Below are positions 10,290-20,358 of a stretch of 64,000 nt of DNA, piece after piece (the first letter of the stretch is position 1; the number at the start of each line of letters is the position of its first letter). The notes beneath the pieces are model-generated. The model was not told the DNA's origin and ran no database searches. It worked only from the letters and a program-made list of their open reading frames with translations. The stretch is from contig NZ_CP046276.1 in NCBI RefSeq assembly GCF_009730595.1, positions 1,220,336 through 1,284,335 of the forward strand, in the 5' to 3' direction. A program made the translations under genes and the position numbers. Origin of the DNA: Spiroplasma tabanidicola (GTDB taxonomy: Bacteria > Bacillota_I > Bacilli_A > Mycoplasmatales > Mycoplasmataceae).

Positions 10290-11627
10290 GCTATTGTTTT
10301 GCAAGTTGTTATTCTGTGAAGAATCTATAAACTTTGCTTTTTTAATTACATCTCTCATTTTAGATACTAATATAATATTAACTGTTAAAGTCACGCATAA
10401 AGAAATTATAATTTCACAAGTAAATTGATTTCCTGATAATCATGGATATGAAATCTCATTATTTAAAAAGTTAGTATTTAAAAATGGTATTCTATCAACA
10501 TAATTTGCAATTGAGCTTACTAAATCTTTTTCTTTTCATACATCAATTAGTCGATTTATTTCATGATTTGAATAAGAATTTATTCCTATAACAACTAATA
10601 TTTCAATAAACATGCATAAAAATTGAGATATAAAAAATGTTCTTGTAGTTTCAATTCGTTTCACATAAATAATTGCAAACACACAAATTGTTGCTAGTAA
10701 AAATGAAGATGCAACAATTGGTAAATGAACAACTATAAAATAGGATAAATTTAAATCGCTAATCGCATTATAAAATTCTGTTGCTTGATCTTTTAACAAA
10801 GATGAAGCAATAAATGATCATTGCAGTATTGAAGACAATAATGAGTTTGAAGAAGACAAGTTTATAACAAAAGCAAACTGAGTTACAAAAATTATAGATG
10901 AGCTAATTAATAAAATTATACTTATATTTTTTTCTGAACTTAAACTTAATTTGCTAATTAATAATCCGATTTTACTTTCACCTAAGTTTTTTTTGACAAC
11001 AGTTGCTTCTTCAGAACTTGATTTAGTTCTAGTTTTAAAATTATTATTGAACATTGAAAAATAAATAATGATCATAATAGTTTGAAATAGACAAACTCAT
11101 CAAGAAAGAATATCTCCACTTCATTGAAAATTGTAATTATTTACATAATTGTTACTATATAAATCAATAATATTATTTAAAGTTTCATTATCTGTTTTAT
11201 TCATTTGAGCAATATAACAATATAAGCTGTAAAAAAAAGAATAATTATATTCTGCTATTGTAAAAAGAGCACTTGATATTAATAACAAGGCAATAATCAT
11301 AACTATGTAAATATGTAATAAATAACTTTTTTTAGCTTTTTTTCTATAAACAAATTTTGAACATAATATATTTATAAAAGCGATTAAAAGAAGTGATAAA
11401 CCCATTCACATTGCTATTTCCATAAATAAAGGTGATGGAGCTGCTTTATAACCAAAAATATCATTAATCATTTGGTAATTTTTTACATATACTCTCATAT
11501 TTGGATTACCATAATAAATACCTATAAATGTTATTGATGATAAAAATATTAAAAGAAAAACACCGCAAGCTATAACTGATTTTGCGGTTAAGTTATCTTT
11601 TTTGTCATGTATCAAATTTTTAGTCAT
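10272..11627 (-). CDS. Multi-pass membrane protein, 451 aa, unknown
   Basis: Continuous frame with several TGA-Trp codons. I count roughly eight to nine hydrophobic segments (first at residues ~17-37), grouped as blocks separated by polar loops; the loop after the fifth carries a charged Ser/Glu-rich stretch (KSSSEEATVVKK). The tail is Asn/Ser/Lys-rich and likely cytoplasmic. No ATP-binding or transporter signature is recognisable. The start ATG 11627 has AAGGAG upstream and overlaps the end of prmC by 8 bases, so it is translated with the prfA-prmC operon. Transport or envelope function is possible, but I cannot name it. Confidence 0.8.
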
Positions 11628-12450
11628 AAGTCTCCTTATTTGTGATTTTAAAATATCTTCAGTGACCAGAATAATCTTTATTAAATTCTATTTTATATTT
11701 TACTCTATATTTTTCAAAATTTAATTCTAATTGCTCCTTTTGATTAAAACCAAACTCGCAAATAATTACTAAATTCTTATTAATTAAAAATAATCTATCT
11801 AAATCAGCAAATAATATATTATAAAATTTATATCCAAGTTGATCTGCAAATAATGCTAAACTGGGCTCATGTTTTAAAGTACTAGTACCAATGTTTTTAT
11901 CATCAATTTCAATATAAGGTGGGTTAATTACTAAAAAGTCTGGAGTTAAATTGTTTTTAAATATAACATTTAAAAAATCTTCTTTATAAACTTTTGCTTC
12001 AATATTAAAGCGTTTTAAATTTTTTTTAGTAACTTTTAAACATTGTTTTGATATGTCTGATAAAAATAAATCTGCATTTTTATTTTTTAGTTTAATACTT
12101 ATACCAATGCAACCAGAGCCACAACAAATATCAATTATAATTTTTTTAATTAAATCGTATTTTAATAACTCTTCAACTAGTAATTCACTTTCCGGTCTAG
12201 GAATTAAAACTTTTTTATTAACAAAAAAATCATTTTCAAAAAAGTATTTTTTCTTAGTTATATATTCTAAAGGATAATCTTTTTTTATTTTATTTAAATA
12301 CTTATTAAATTTTTTAATTTCTGTTTTAGATAAAAAAATATCATACAAAAAAGTTTTTGAAGATATTTTTTTTATATGCATGATTAATTCTTCAAACTGG
12401 TTTTTTTGAATAATATTTTTGTTTTTTTCAAATAATTCTCTAGCTTGCAT
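11620..12450 (-). CDS. prmC: Release factor glutamine methyltransferase
   Basis: SAM-dependent enzyme that methylates the glutamine of the GGQ motif in peptide-chain release factors. Visible motifs: the substrate-domain signature IPRPESE near residue 85, the SAM site [13 protein letters not shown] near 108 and the catalytic NPPY near 178. Length 276 aa is normal. Start set at ATG 12450 (MQAREL), which lies inside the last codons of prfA, its substrate's gene; a TTG two codons earlier is also possible. The C-terminus is completed by reading through TGA at the end (SGHW...). Confidence 0.93.
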
Positions 12451-13531
12451 TTTCAATTTGATCAGCGATTAATTGTTTTTGAGCCTCATTAATTAACTCA
12501 ACAATTATTTCGTCTATGTTTCCTTCCATAAATTGATCAAGTTTATTCAAAGATACATTTACTCTATGATCTGTCACTCTGTTTTGGGCATAATTATAAG
12601 TTCTTATCTTTTCACTTCTTGCTCCAGTACCAACAGCATTTTTTCTTAAACTTGCTGCTTCTGACTGTTGTTTTTCTAAAAGACTTTCATAAATTCTTGC
12701 TCTTAACATTGTCATTGCTTTGTCTTTATTATCATGTTGACTTCTTCCGTCTTGAGATGAAGAAACTATTCCTGTTGGAATATGAGTAATACGAACTGCT
12801 GAGTCAGTTGTGTTAATATGTTGACCTCCAGCTCCACTTGCTCTATAAGTATCTATTCTCAAGTCTGATGGTTTAATATCTATTTCAACATCACTAATTT
12901 CTGGTAATACCGCTACTGTTGCTGTTGAAGTTTGAATTCTTCCTTTTGATTCTGTTTTAGGAACTCTTTGAACTCTATGACTTCCTGATTCATATTTCAT
13001 TTTTGAATATACTCCATCACCTTTTACCATAAATGAAATTTGACTAAATCCCCCAGCTGTTGATTCATATTGATCAAGAATATCTATTTTTCAGTTATTT
13101 TTTTCTGCATACTTTGTATACATTCTAAATAAATCTCCCGCAAAGATATTTGCCTCATCTCCTCCAGCAGCTCCTCTAATTTCAAAAATAACATTTTTAT
13201 CATCGTTAGGATCTCTTGGTAAAAGCAACAGTTGTATTTCATCTTCTAATTTTTCAATTTGAGTTTGTGCTTCTTCAAGTTGCATTTTTGCAAGCTCTCT
13301 CATTTCAGGATCTTTTTCATTTGTCAAAACATCTTTTGCATCATCTAGTTCAGTTAAAACTTTTTTATACTCTAAATATTTATTTGCTTTATCTTCAAGA
13401 GTTGATCTTTCTTTATTTAGTTCTGTCATTAATTTGATATCTGAAATAATATTGTCTTTTAATAAATCTTCATCAATCTTTTCTACTCTTTTTAAAATTG
13501 TATCTAACGCTTCTATTGTTTTTTTATTCAT
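12440..13531 (-). CDS. prfA: Peptide chain release factor 1
   Basis: Recognises UAA and UAG at the ribosome and triggers peptide release. The 363 aa include the PxT-type codon recognition region, here [14 protein letters not shown], and the catalytic loop [15 protein letters not shown]. Since UGA is a sense codon here, RF1 alone should suffice, and no prfB is present in the window. One TGA-Trp codon is read near 13092. Start ATG 13531 follows an AAGGAA site, 15 bases after tdk. Confidence 0.96.
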
Positions 13532-13546
13532 AATAAAATTCCTTTT

Positions 13547-14140
13547 CTAATTTGGAGCAATGTAACAATGTCTACATCTTGCTTCATATTTGTCATATCC
13601 AGATATTTGAACTAAAGGTTCATCTAATTTTGCAGCCACTCCATTAACAATTCTTTGAGTTCTACTTGCATTTCCACCACATTCAAAACATATTGCATAA
13701 AGTTTATCAACATACTCTGCTATATATAAAAGTTTATCAACATTTTGAAATGGATCATTTCTATAATCTTTATCTAATCCACTTACTATAATTATTTTTC
13801 CTTGATTTGCAAAATCATCTAATATAGAAATTATATTTGTATCAAAAAATTGTACTTCATCAATTGCTAAAACATCAAAGTCGTGATCTTTATTTATAAC
13901 TTCTAAAAGTTGCTCACTATTTGAAACAGAATATGCAGGAACTTTTATTCCTGAGTGAGAAACAACACTCTTTTCTGCATATCTTTTATCCATTTCAGGT
14001 TTAAAAACTAAAACTTTTTGTCTTGCATATTCATAACGTTTTATTCTTCTAATAAACTCTTCTGTTTTTCCAGCAAACATACAACCAGTTATTAATTCTA
14101 TTCAACCTGTTTTACTTTTAGGATTTATTCTGTAACTCAT
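13547..14140 (-). CDS. tdk: Thymidine kinase, type II
   Basis: Phosphorylates thymidine in the salvage pathway, which wall-less bacteria depend on. The 197 aa contain the P-loop GCMFAGKT near residue 20, DEVQFF near 98 as the Walker-B region, and the zinc-binding cysteines CFECGG and CRHC near the C-terminus. The N-terminal 20 residues were recovered by reading a TGA as Trp, giving start ATG 14140 rather than the internal Met. It sits between the DHH phosphoesterase gene and prfA, as in other Entomoplasmatales-like layouts. Confidence 0.95.
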
Positions 14141-14167
14141 ATAATTTCCTCTTCAAAAACTTTTACG

Positions 14168-15127
14168 CTATAGTTTATTATCAAGTAATTTTTTTAAATC
14201 TTCAATCAAATTATCTACTTCTTTAAAATTATTTAGTTTTGCTCCACTTGCAAGTTTGTGTCCACCACCATTATACATTTTTGCTACTTTATTTACATCA
14301 TAATCTCTTGATCTAATTGAAACTTTTATTTTGTCTGAAAGAATTGATTCATATGCAATAAATCAAATTGCTATTTCTTTTATATTTGACATTGTATATA
14401 AAGCTGATTTAACTTCTTCTTCGTGTAGGTTTAAATTTTCATGATCTGCATTTTCAATTTTTATAAAAGCAATTGGATATCCCATAACAAATTCAGCCTT
14501 TTGAAAAGCTTTATTCAATCATTTAACTGACTTTAAATTTTTCAAATATAATGAGTCATATATTTTTTTTATTTCAATTCCAAAACTTATTAAAAACATT
14601 GCAGCTTCAAATGTTTCATTGTTTGTTTTATCATACATAAAACGATTTGAATCTGTAATTAATCCATAGTACAAACCTTCTGCACCTTGCTTTGTAAGTG
14701 TAAAACTATTTTCTTTTGCTCATAAAGCAATTATTTGAGTACAAGCAATTGCTGACTCATCAACTAATTCTTCGTTTCCATAATTATCAACTTTAATATG
14801 ATGATCAACTTTAAAAATTTCTTTTACTTCATTTTTATTTTGAAAGTCTAATCTTTCTAAATTTGCTGTATCAACAGTTATTAATAAAGATGATTTTATA
14901 ATTTCGTCATTAAGTAGTTTTTCATCTTCAAAAATTTTTGTTTCGTCTCCAACAATATGTCCTACAATAAAAACATTTTTATTTTGAAAGTTATTCACAA
15001 TTATATCTTTCATGCCAATAGCACTACCTTGTGCATCTCAATCTGGACTTTCATGTTTTGCAATTATTATGTTTTTATATTCTTTTATTTTATTCACTAA
15101 TTTTTGTGAATCTTTTTTATTAAACAT
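14168..15127 (-). CDS. nrnA: DHH/DHHA1 phosphoesterase, NrnA-like
   Basis: Likely degrades oligoribonucleotides of a few bases and/or pAp or cyclic dinucleotide products, using Mn2+ at a DHH site. Motifs: HESPDWDAQGSAIG near residue 25, DTAN near 79, VDHHIKVDN near 102, and the DHHA1 substrate loop GGGHKLASGA near 295. Length 319 aa is typical of NrnA. Several TGA-Trp codons are read. Start ATG 15127 is preceded by GGAGGC. The exact substrate cannot be read from sequence. Confidence 0.85.
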
Positions 15128-15135
15128 ATTGCCTC

Positions 15136-17001
15136 CTATATAAATTTAAGTATTGAATCTTTTGTTAGATAAACTTTTATTTTTTCTTTTCCTTCATATT
15201 TATTAGGTGAATAAAAAAATAATTTTATACCATGTTTAGAATTAAACTCATAAACATTTTTATCTTTGAATGAATCTGTTAAATTTACAATTCCAGAAAA
15301 TTCTATACAATCTCCTTGAGAATCTTTTTTTGTTGAAAAAATTTTTAAAGGATCAACAAGTAGTTGTCCTTTTTCATTTAGTTTTAAATTTTCTTCTTTT
15401 AATTTAAATTTTTCTTTTGCTATTTTTAAATTTTTACCATCATATGTATAAGCTAATCTATTTTTATTATGAAAAAAAGCACTTCCATATGTATTTCATT
15501 TTTCTTTTAATATTTTTGAAAAATTTGTTTCCTCAATTTTTGATTCTTGAACTAAATAAACTCTATCTTTTAATTTATAAATATTTTCTAAACTGTTTTC
15601 TAAAAATACTACACAAAATTTTTTGTTAACTTTTTTTAAGTTTTGTACAACTTCAACTAATTGATCACTTTCTTCACGTGATAATTTTTGAAACACATTG
15701 TAAAAAACTATGTTGTATTTCTTATTATAGATTGCTTCTAACAGCTGAAAGTAAACATTGTTAATAGAACTGAACTTAAATAAATTGTTTTTAATACTAA
15801 AGTTCATCTTTAAATCTTTTGCAGTTAAATCGATTCATTCATTTGCTTGAACAGATATTTTTTTTATAGCATCTTTATACTCTTGCTTACTTTTATTAAA
15901 TTCTTTTTTATTTCCATCTTCAATTTTATTTTCCAAAACATATTTATGATACTTATGCATAACTTCAACTATTTTTCCTCTAATCATAGTTGACTCATCT
16001 AATAATGCTTCAAAAAACATTTTTTCTTGTTTTTTTCTAAATTCAAAACGTTGATCAATTGCAAGTTGTCTTCAATTAAACAATCCATCAACAGTTCTTA
16101 TTTTTTTTATAAAAAAGTTTTCTAATTTTGTAATTTCAAATTTAATTTGGTTTTCTAAGCTTTTAATAATAAATCTATTTTTTGTAAGCTTTCTTTTTAT
16201 TGTGCTAATTTTTAAATCTATAATTTTTAACTGTTTTCTGATAACAAAATTTTGTTGTTTAAAAGAAAGTTCTTTTGCTTTTTTCTTTATAGATTTATCT
16301 TTATTATTTTTTGCATTATACTCACAATTACATAAAGAATTTAAATCTATAAAAGAATAAACTTTATCTCAAAGACTTTGTAAAAAAGTTTGTAGTAATT
16401 CAAGATTGCTATTAGTTTCTTTTAAAAAATAATAATCTTTAATAATAATTTTAATGTGATCTGGGATTTCGTTATTATCGTTATCAATTTTTGTATCATT
16501 AAAATCAATAATATGATCTAAAAATTCTTTTAATCATTGTTCTTCTATTTCAATAGAGTTTTTGATAAACTTTTCAACCATTTCTTCAACTTTATCTCTC
16601 ATCTCTAAATCAGTTTTATTGTTTTTAGAAGTTGCAAAAGAAAGATAAGTGTATTTAGAATTTATAAAGTTTATTTTTGCTTGACTATAAAAGTTCTTAT
16701 TTAACAGTAAAGAATAGTATAGTCATAATTTTTCTGGTCATTTTCTTAAAAGTTTCACTCCTGGCTTTATAAGAGCTACTTTTTTACTAGTTCAGTTTTT
16801 ATTAACTTTGTCATATCCATCAACTTTAAAATAACCACTTTTTACTAAATGTTTTCCTTGTAATATATTTTTGAAGTTTTTTAATAAATTTTTTTCACTT
16901 GAAATTACATTAATTATTTCTCCATCATTTAAATCAAAAGTAACATCTTGAGGAAGTACTTTTTTATTTAAAAACTTGGCATTTCTTATATAAAAACTCA
17001 T
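15136..17001 (-). CDS. Degenerate ABC-ATPase-like protein with a large coiled-coil insertion
   Basis: 621 aa. The N-terminus follows an ABC ATPase (VTFDLNDGEIINVISSEKNLLKNF), but the Walker A glycines and GKT are gone (ISSEKNLLKN). Around residues 445-500 a signature-like LSREESDQLVE is followed by hydrophobic strands and ENIYKLKDRVYLVQESKIEE, which resembles the switch/H-loop end of an ABC domain without its histidine. Between these halves lie ~300 residues, mostly lysine/glutamate-rich helices. It probably does not hydrolyse ATP. It heads the operon running to the membrane protein gene; start ATG 17001 has AGGAGG. Confidence 0.72.
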
Positions 17002-17256
17002 ATAGTACCTCCTTTGCTCTTTTTATTGTATAACAAAAACCCTAAAATAAATAAAACCTTATTAAACATATATAAGGTTGTTTGATAATAACAACATATA
17101 AATGCTAAAATAAATTAAAATTAAGCAAAGCTAAAAGCTTTATGTTGGAAAATCATAAGACTTAAAACGGTTAAAAAAACTAAAAATAAATTTAATAAAA
17201 AAAACTATAAAATGAAATTAATAGTAAAATTTAAATTATTAGAGAGAGGATATTTT

Positions 17257-17498
17257 ATGGATGATTTTTTAAAAAGCACGAACAAAGAATGAAAAAACTT
17301 GATAAGTGAAATGATGAAATAAATAAAAGAAATGAAGAAACAAATAAAAAACAAAAAGAAGTTGGAAAAGAATCCTTAATATTATTAGAAAAGTGAGATT
17401 ATATTGAACAAGAACTTAGAAGCATAGCTCATGATATTAATATGAAAATTAAAAGATTTTTAGATTCAGATAATCAAGATAGAGATTTTGATGCTTAA
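17257..17498 (+). pseudogene. Short coiled-coil protein gene with a one-base frameshift
   Basis: Paralogue of the gene at 18059. It starts MDDFLK and ends with the shared segment (IEQEL.SIAHDINMKIKRFLDS, ending FDA). A run of five A at about 17271-17275 is one A short of keeping frame, so the literal reading stops after about 21 codons. Correcting one base restores an ~80-aa protein. It also lacks most of the 14-residue repeats of its sister. Slippage or a sequencing error could explain the shift, as could true decay; an internal ATG (MKKLDKW) might still be used. Confidence 0.6.
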
Positions 17499-17581
17499 AA
17501 ATAAAAAATTAATTAATGTTTTTTTAAGAATTTTAATTTAAAGTGATAGTACATTTAAAATTTAAAATAAATCATTTGTAC

Positions 17582-17610
17582 TTGAAAATAGAAAATATAT
17601 AATATAAAAT
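17582..17610 (+). promoter_or_regulatory. Promoter of candidate RNA 1
   Basis: TTGAAA (17582-17587), 17-bp spacer, TAAAAT (17605-17610). The same arrangement precedes copy 2 at 20026-20054, which supports it. A TATAAT at 17598-17603 is an alternative -10 in this copy only. Confidence 0.55.
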
Positions 17611-17616
17611 ATTCTT

Positions 17617-17711
17617 AATCAAATATAAATGGTTTGGGTTGGCAAAAGCCATTACACAGACAGGGTTGAAAAAACCCGAGGATAAAAAAGGAAACAATGT
17701 TTCCTTTTTTT
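17617..17711 (+). ncRNA. Candidate structured RNA, copy 1
   Basis: About 95 nt from the predicted start to an intrinsic terminator (AAAAAAGGAAAC/ATGTTTCCTTTTTTT). Upstream lie AATGGTTTGGGTTGGC-AAAA-GCCATT, which can fold as a TGGC/GCCA hairpin, and GGGTT-GAAAA-AACCC. Copy 2 keeps both helices, although the sequence between them and the second loop has changed. There is no open frame of note. It resembles no RNA family I can name; a small regulatory RNA is most likely. Confidence 0.5.
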
Positions 17712-17787
17712 GATTTATAGTGAGTTTGGTTAAAAATTACAAATAAAAGTTAAATTTATAAATAATTTAATTATTAAAAATATCTTG

Positions 17788-17891
17788 TATAATATTAATA
17801 CTTCCAAAAAAAGGAAGAGATACAGGCCTAAGTATTTTTAGGTAGGGTGGCCCCTTTGAACATGATTTAAAGCACTTTTAGTGTTTTTTTT
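17788..17891 (+). ncRNA. Second candidate RNA element, unrelated to the duplicated RNA
   Basis: A TATAAT (17788-17793) is followed by a CTTCC/GGAAG hairpin, CCTAA/TTAGG, GGCC...GGCC pairing, AGGGTGGCCCC, and a terminator-like AAAGCACT-TTT-AGTGTTTTTT ending near 17888. It lies between the two units and has no open frame. AGGGTGG recalls the T-box motif and CCTTTGAACATGAT the TPP element, but neither family's remaining elements are present. Confidence 0.35.
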
Positions 17892-18058
17892 ATTAAAAAT
17901 CACTATAAAAAATTTAATTAATATATTTTTGCACTAAAATTAAAGAACAGTTTATATAATAAATTGTTAATGATCTAAATTTAAAATAAATTTAATAACA
18001 AAAAAACTATAAAATGAAATTAATAGTAAAATTTAAATTATTAGAGAAAGGATATTTT

Positions 18059-18448
18059 ATGGATGATTTTTTAAAAGAGCATAAAAAATGAATGAAAAAA
18101 ACAAATAAAAAAATTGAAGAAACAAATAAAAAATTTAATCAAGCTTTGAAATGAAATGAAGAAATAAATAAAAGAAGTGAAGAAACAAATAAATGAAATG
18201 AAGAAATAAATAAATGAAATGAAGAAATAAATAAAAGAAGTGAAGAAATAAATAAATGAAATGAAGAAATAAATAAAATAAGTGAAGAAACAAATAAAAA
18301 ACAAAAAGAAGTTTGAAAAGAATCACTAATATTATTAGAAAAGTGAGATTATATCGAACAAGAACTTAAAGGCATAGCTTATGATATTAATATGAAAATT
18401 AAAAGATTTTTAGATTCAGAAGAAAACGAAAGAATTTTTGATGCTTAA
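18059..18448 (+). CDS. Coiled-coil repeat protein, 129 aa, unknown
   Basis: Starts MDDFLKEHKKWMKK, follows with several copies of a 14-residue repeat (NEEINKRSEETNKW type), rich in TGA-Trp, and ends with the conserved RFLDS...IFDA tail. The repeat has heptad-like spacing and should form a coiled coil. No signal peptide or membrane segment. The ribosome site is AAAGGA, 7-8 bases before ATG 18059. A frameshifted paralogue lies 800 bp upstream. Its RNA partner is now separated from it by an insertion sequence. No function recognised. Confidence 0.7.
18140..18300 (+). repeat. Short tandem coding repeats
   Basis: The unit AAATGAAGAAATAAATAAA and close variants recur about every 21-42 bases, making up the heptad repeats of the coiled-coil gene. 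Copy number differs from the paralogue at 17257, which keeps only about one unit. Confidence 0.75.
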
Positions 18449-18488
18449 AAATAAGAATTTATTAATTTTTATTTAAAGTGATAGTGAC

Positions 18489-18517
18489 ATTTAAAGTTTA
18501 ATATAAATAATTTATAC
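18489..18517 (+). repeat. Left 29-bp target-site duplication of the IS element
   Basis: Starts ATTTAAAGTTTAATAT and ends TTTATAC; identical to 19997-20025. It directly abuts the TGTCAATAAC end of the element. Confidence 0.92.
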
Positions 18518-19996
18518 TGTCAATAACTAATCAATTTTTCCCAAAACTTTATTTTTAGAGTTTTTGTAAAATATTCAATTAGTATATTTTCATGGACTAT
18601 TTGTTTTAATTTGCTTATGTGTTTTTTGTATATCATAAACACTTTTATCTTCATAAGCTTCTTTATAAGTGGAGTTTTGTTGAACTTCAATTAAAGGCAT
18701 TCATTCACTAAAAGAGTTTGAATATAATTGCCCATCAAAAGTTTCTACTACAAAAATTTTTGTTTTATTTTTATAAAAGACTGGCTCGCCATTCGAATGT
18801 GGTAAATAAAATTTATTTTGGTATTTTATTGTAGAACCTTTATTAATAGTTCTTTCAAATCTTCTTGATAAATAAAAGTCAATGTTTTTATGTTCTTTAA
18901 AAATAGCAAAAGAGTTAATGATATTATTTAATTGAAGGGAAAACTGTGAATTATATTTTTTAATATATTCATTTAAAAATGAATTTGCTTCATTTATATT
19001 TGATATATTATTTTCTTTGAGTTCCTTTGGTAGGCGATCTTGAAGTGTATTTCACAACCTTTCAATACGGCCTTTTGTTTGAGGAACACTTGAAGTTGTT
19101 AGCTTTATTCCTAAGTTATGACATAAGAATCCGTATTGTGTTAAAGAGTCAGAGTGAAGATCTGACTCTTTTTCTTTTTGACTTCAAAATACAGTCCTTT
19201 TGTCAGTAAGTATCTCCTTTGGAACCCCATACTCCAATAAAACTTTTTTTGTTATATTGTAGTATCCCATAAGAGTTTCTTCTTTATCAAAATATAAAGC
19301 TAAAACTTTACCTGTTGCATCATCTATAAAACCATGTAAATACCATTTCTCATTATCAACTCAGTAGTGGACTGAAGCATCAGTTTGCAAGCGCTCACCA
19401 AACTCTGTTTTTCGATTCTGCATAGGATGAATATTTTCTATTGAAAGCAAAGTATTCAAATACTCTCGTTTCTCAAGTTTTTTAATATTTTCATTTTTTA
19501 ATAAGTTAGTAATTTTTTGTTTAATCATTTTTTTAGTTACTTTATGAATTCTTGGTGAATATAAATTATTCTTTTTTAATAAATTGATTAAGTAAGTATA
19601 TGAAACACTTATTTGATGGTTTGATAAAAGCTTTTCTAAAAAGTGTTTATAATTATATTCTTCATATTTATTAATGTACAAGTCAATAATTTGATCACTT
19701 ATTTGATGTTTTATTTTTTTATTTGATATTCTTCCAGTATTTTTGTGGATAAATGCTGTGTAACCATACTTTTTATATTTGTTAATTAATAAGTTAACAT
19801 TTCTTATTGTTTGACAGATTTTTATAGCTGCAGCTTTTTTAGATAGTTTTTCATCAATTACAGCTTTAATTATTTCCATTTTATTTTTTTCATTCATTTT
19901 TAAATATCTCCTCATATTTAAATCCCCCATTATAAATTATATATTTGGGAAATTTTTATTTGTTATATATAGGGAAAATATCATATGTTATTGACA
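18518..19996 (-). mobile_element. IS1202/ISNCY-type insertion sequence, complete, 1479 bp
   Basis: Bounded by imperfect terminal inverted repeats of about 25 bp, both starting TGTCAATAAC and ending TTTTCCC (about 20 of 25 match). Flanked by a perfect 29-bp direct repeat. Unusually long target duplications (27 bp reported for IS1202) are a hallmark of this group. It encodes one transposase on the minus strand. The intact ends and identical duplication indicate a recent, single insertion into unit 2. Confidence 0.9.
18527..19897 (-). CDS. IS1202-type DDE transposase
   Basis: 456 aa. The N-terminal helix-turn-helix (MEIIKAVIDEKLSKKAAAI) binds DNA; the integrase-core catalytic triad is visible as QTDASVHYW, LTDKRTVFW and TKGRIERLWN. 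Several in-frame TGA-Trp codons are read. Start chosen at ATG 19897 (MNEKNK), which has AGGAGAT upstream; ATGs at 19915 and 19930 are alternatives. The stop lies within the left inverted repeat. The frame is intact, so the enzyme may be active. Confidence 0.88.
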
Positions 19997-20025
19997 ATTT
20001 AAAGTTTAATATAAATAATTTATAC
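19997..20025 (+). repeat. Right 29-bp target-site duplication
   Basis: Identical to 18489-18517, immediately after the IS end GTTATTGACA. Removing the IS and one copy restores the gene-spacer-RNA layout seen in unit 1. Confidence 0.92.
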
Positions 20026-20060
20026 TTGAAAATAGAAAATATATATTATAAAATATTCTT

Positions 20061-20156
20061 AATCAAATCTAAATGGTTTGGGTTGGCGAAAGCCATTACG
20101 AGGAAAGGGTCGAAATATACCCGATGATAAAAAAGGAAACTATGTTTCCTTTTTTT
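20061..20156 (+). ncRNA. Candidate structured RNA, copy 2
   Basis: Homologue of 17617-17711 with promoter TTGAAA-17-TAAAAT (20026-20054). The first hairpin now has a GAAA tetraloop (GGCGAAAGCC); the second is GGGT...ACCC with an altered loop; the terminator AAAAAAGGAAAC...GTTTCCTTTTTTT is kept. Substitutions sit mostly in loops and linkers, which favours a conserved fold. The promoter's -35 begins one base after the IS target duplication. Confidence 0.5.
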
Positions 20157-20358
20157 GATTCAAAATATACTTTTAAAGCTATAAGATATCTATTTAGATT
20201 CTATTATTTTCATTTAAAATATCAAAAAGGTCTTTTAATTAATATAAAGTTGATTAATATTAATTAAGTTTTTTTTAGTCTATAAATTACCTTAAAATAT
20301 ATTATTTTTTTATTAATTATAAAATATATCAAAAGCAAGTCTAAGGAAAGGGATATTT

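Larger units (their letters stand above)
17185..17712 (+). repeat. Duplicated unit 1: coiled-coil gene plus candidate RNA
   Basis: Starts with a ~90-bp leader ending in AGGATATTTTATGGATGAT and ends with the RNA terminator. The same leader, gene 3' half and RNA recur in unit 2 (17985-20158). Confidence 0.8.

Noticed and set aside
15671..15684. TTCACGTGA resembling the core of a parS site
   Set aside because: Only about 9-10 of 16 parS positions match and it lies inside a coding region far from parAB; a genome-wide count would decide.
17845..17866. AGGGTGG and CCTTTGAACATGAT as T-box or TPP riboswitch parts
   Set aside because: No specifier stem, no CTGAGA element, and no aminoacyl or thiamine gene follows.
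18071..18326. Two Phe/Tyr-rich minus-strand frames
   Set aside because: Antisense of the Lys/Glu/Asn heptad repeats of the coiled-coil gene.
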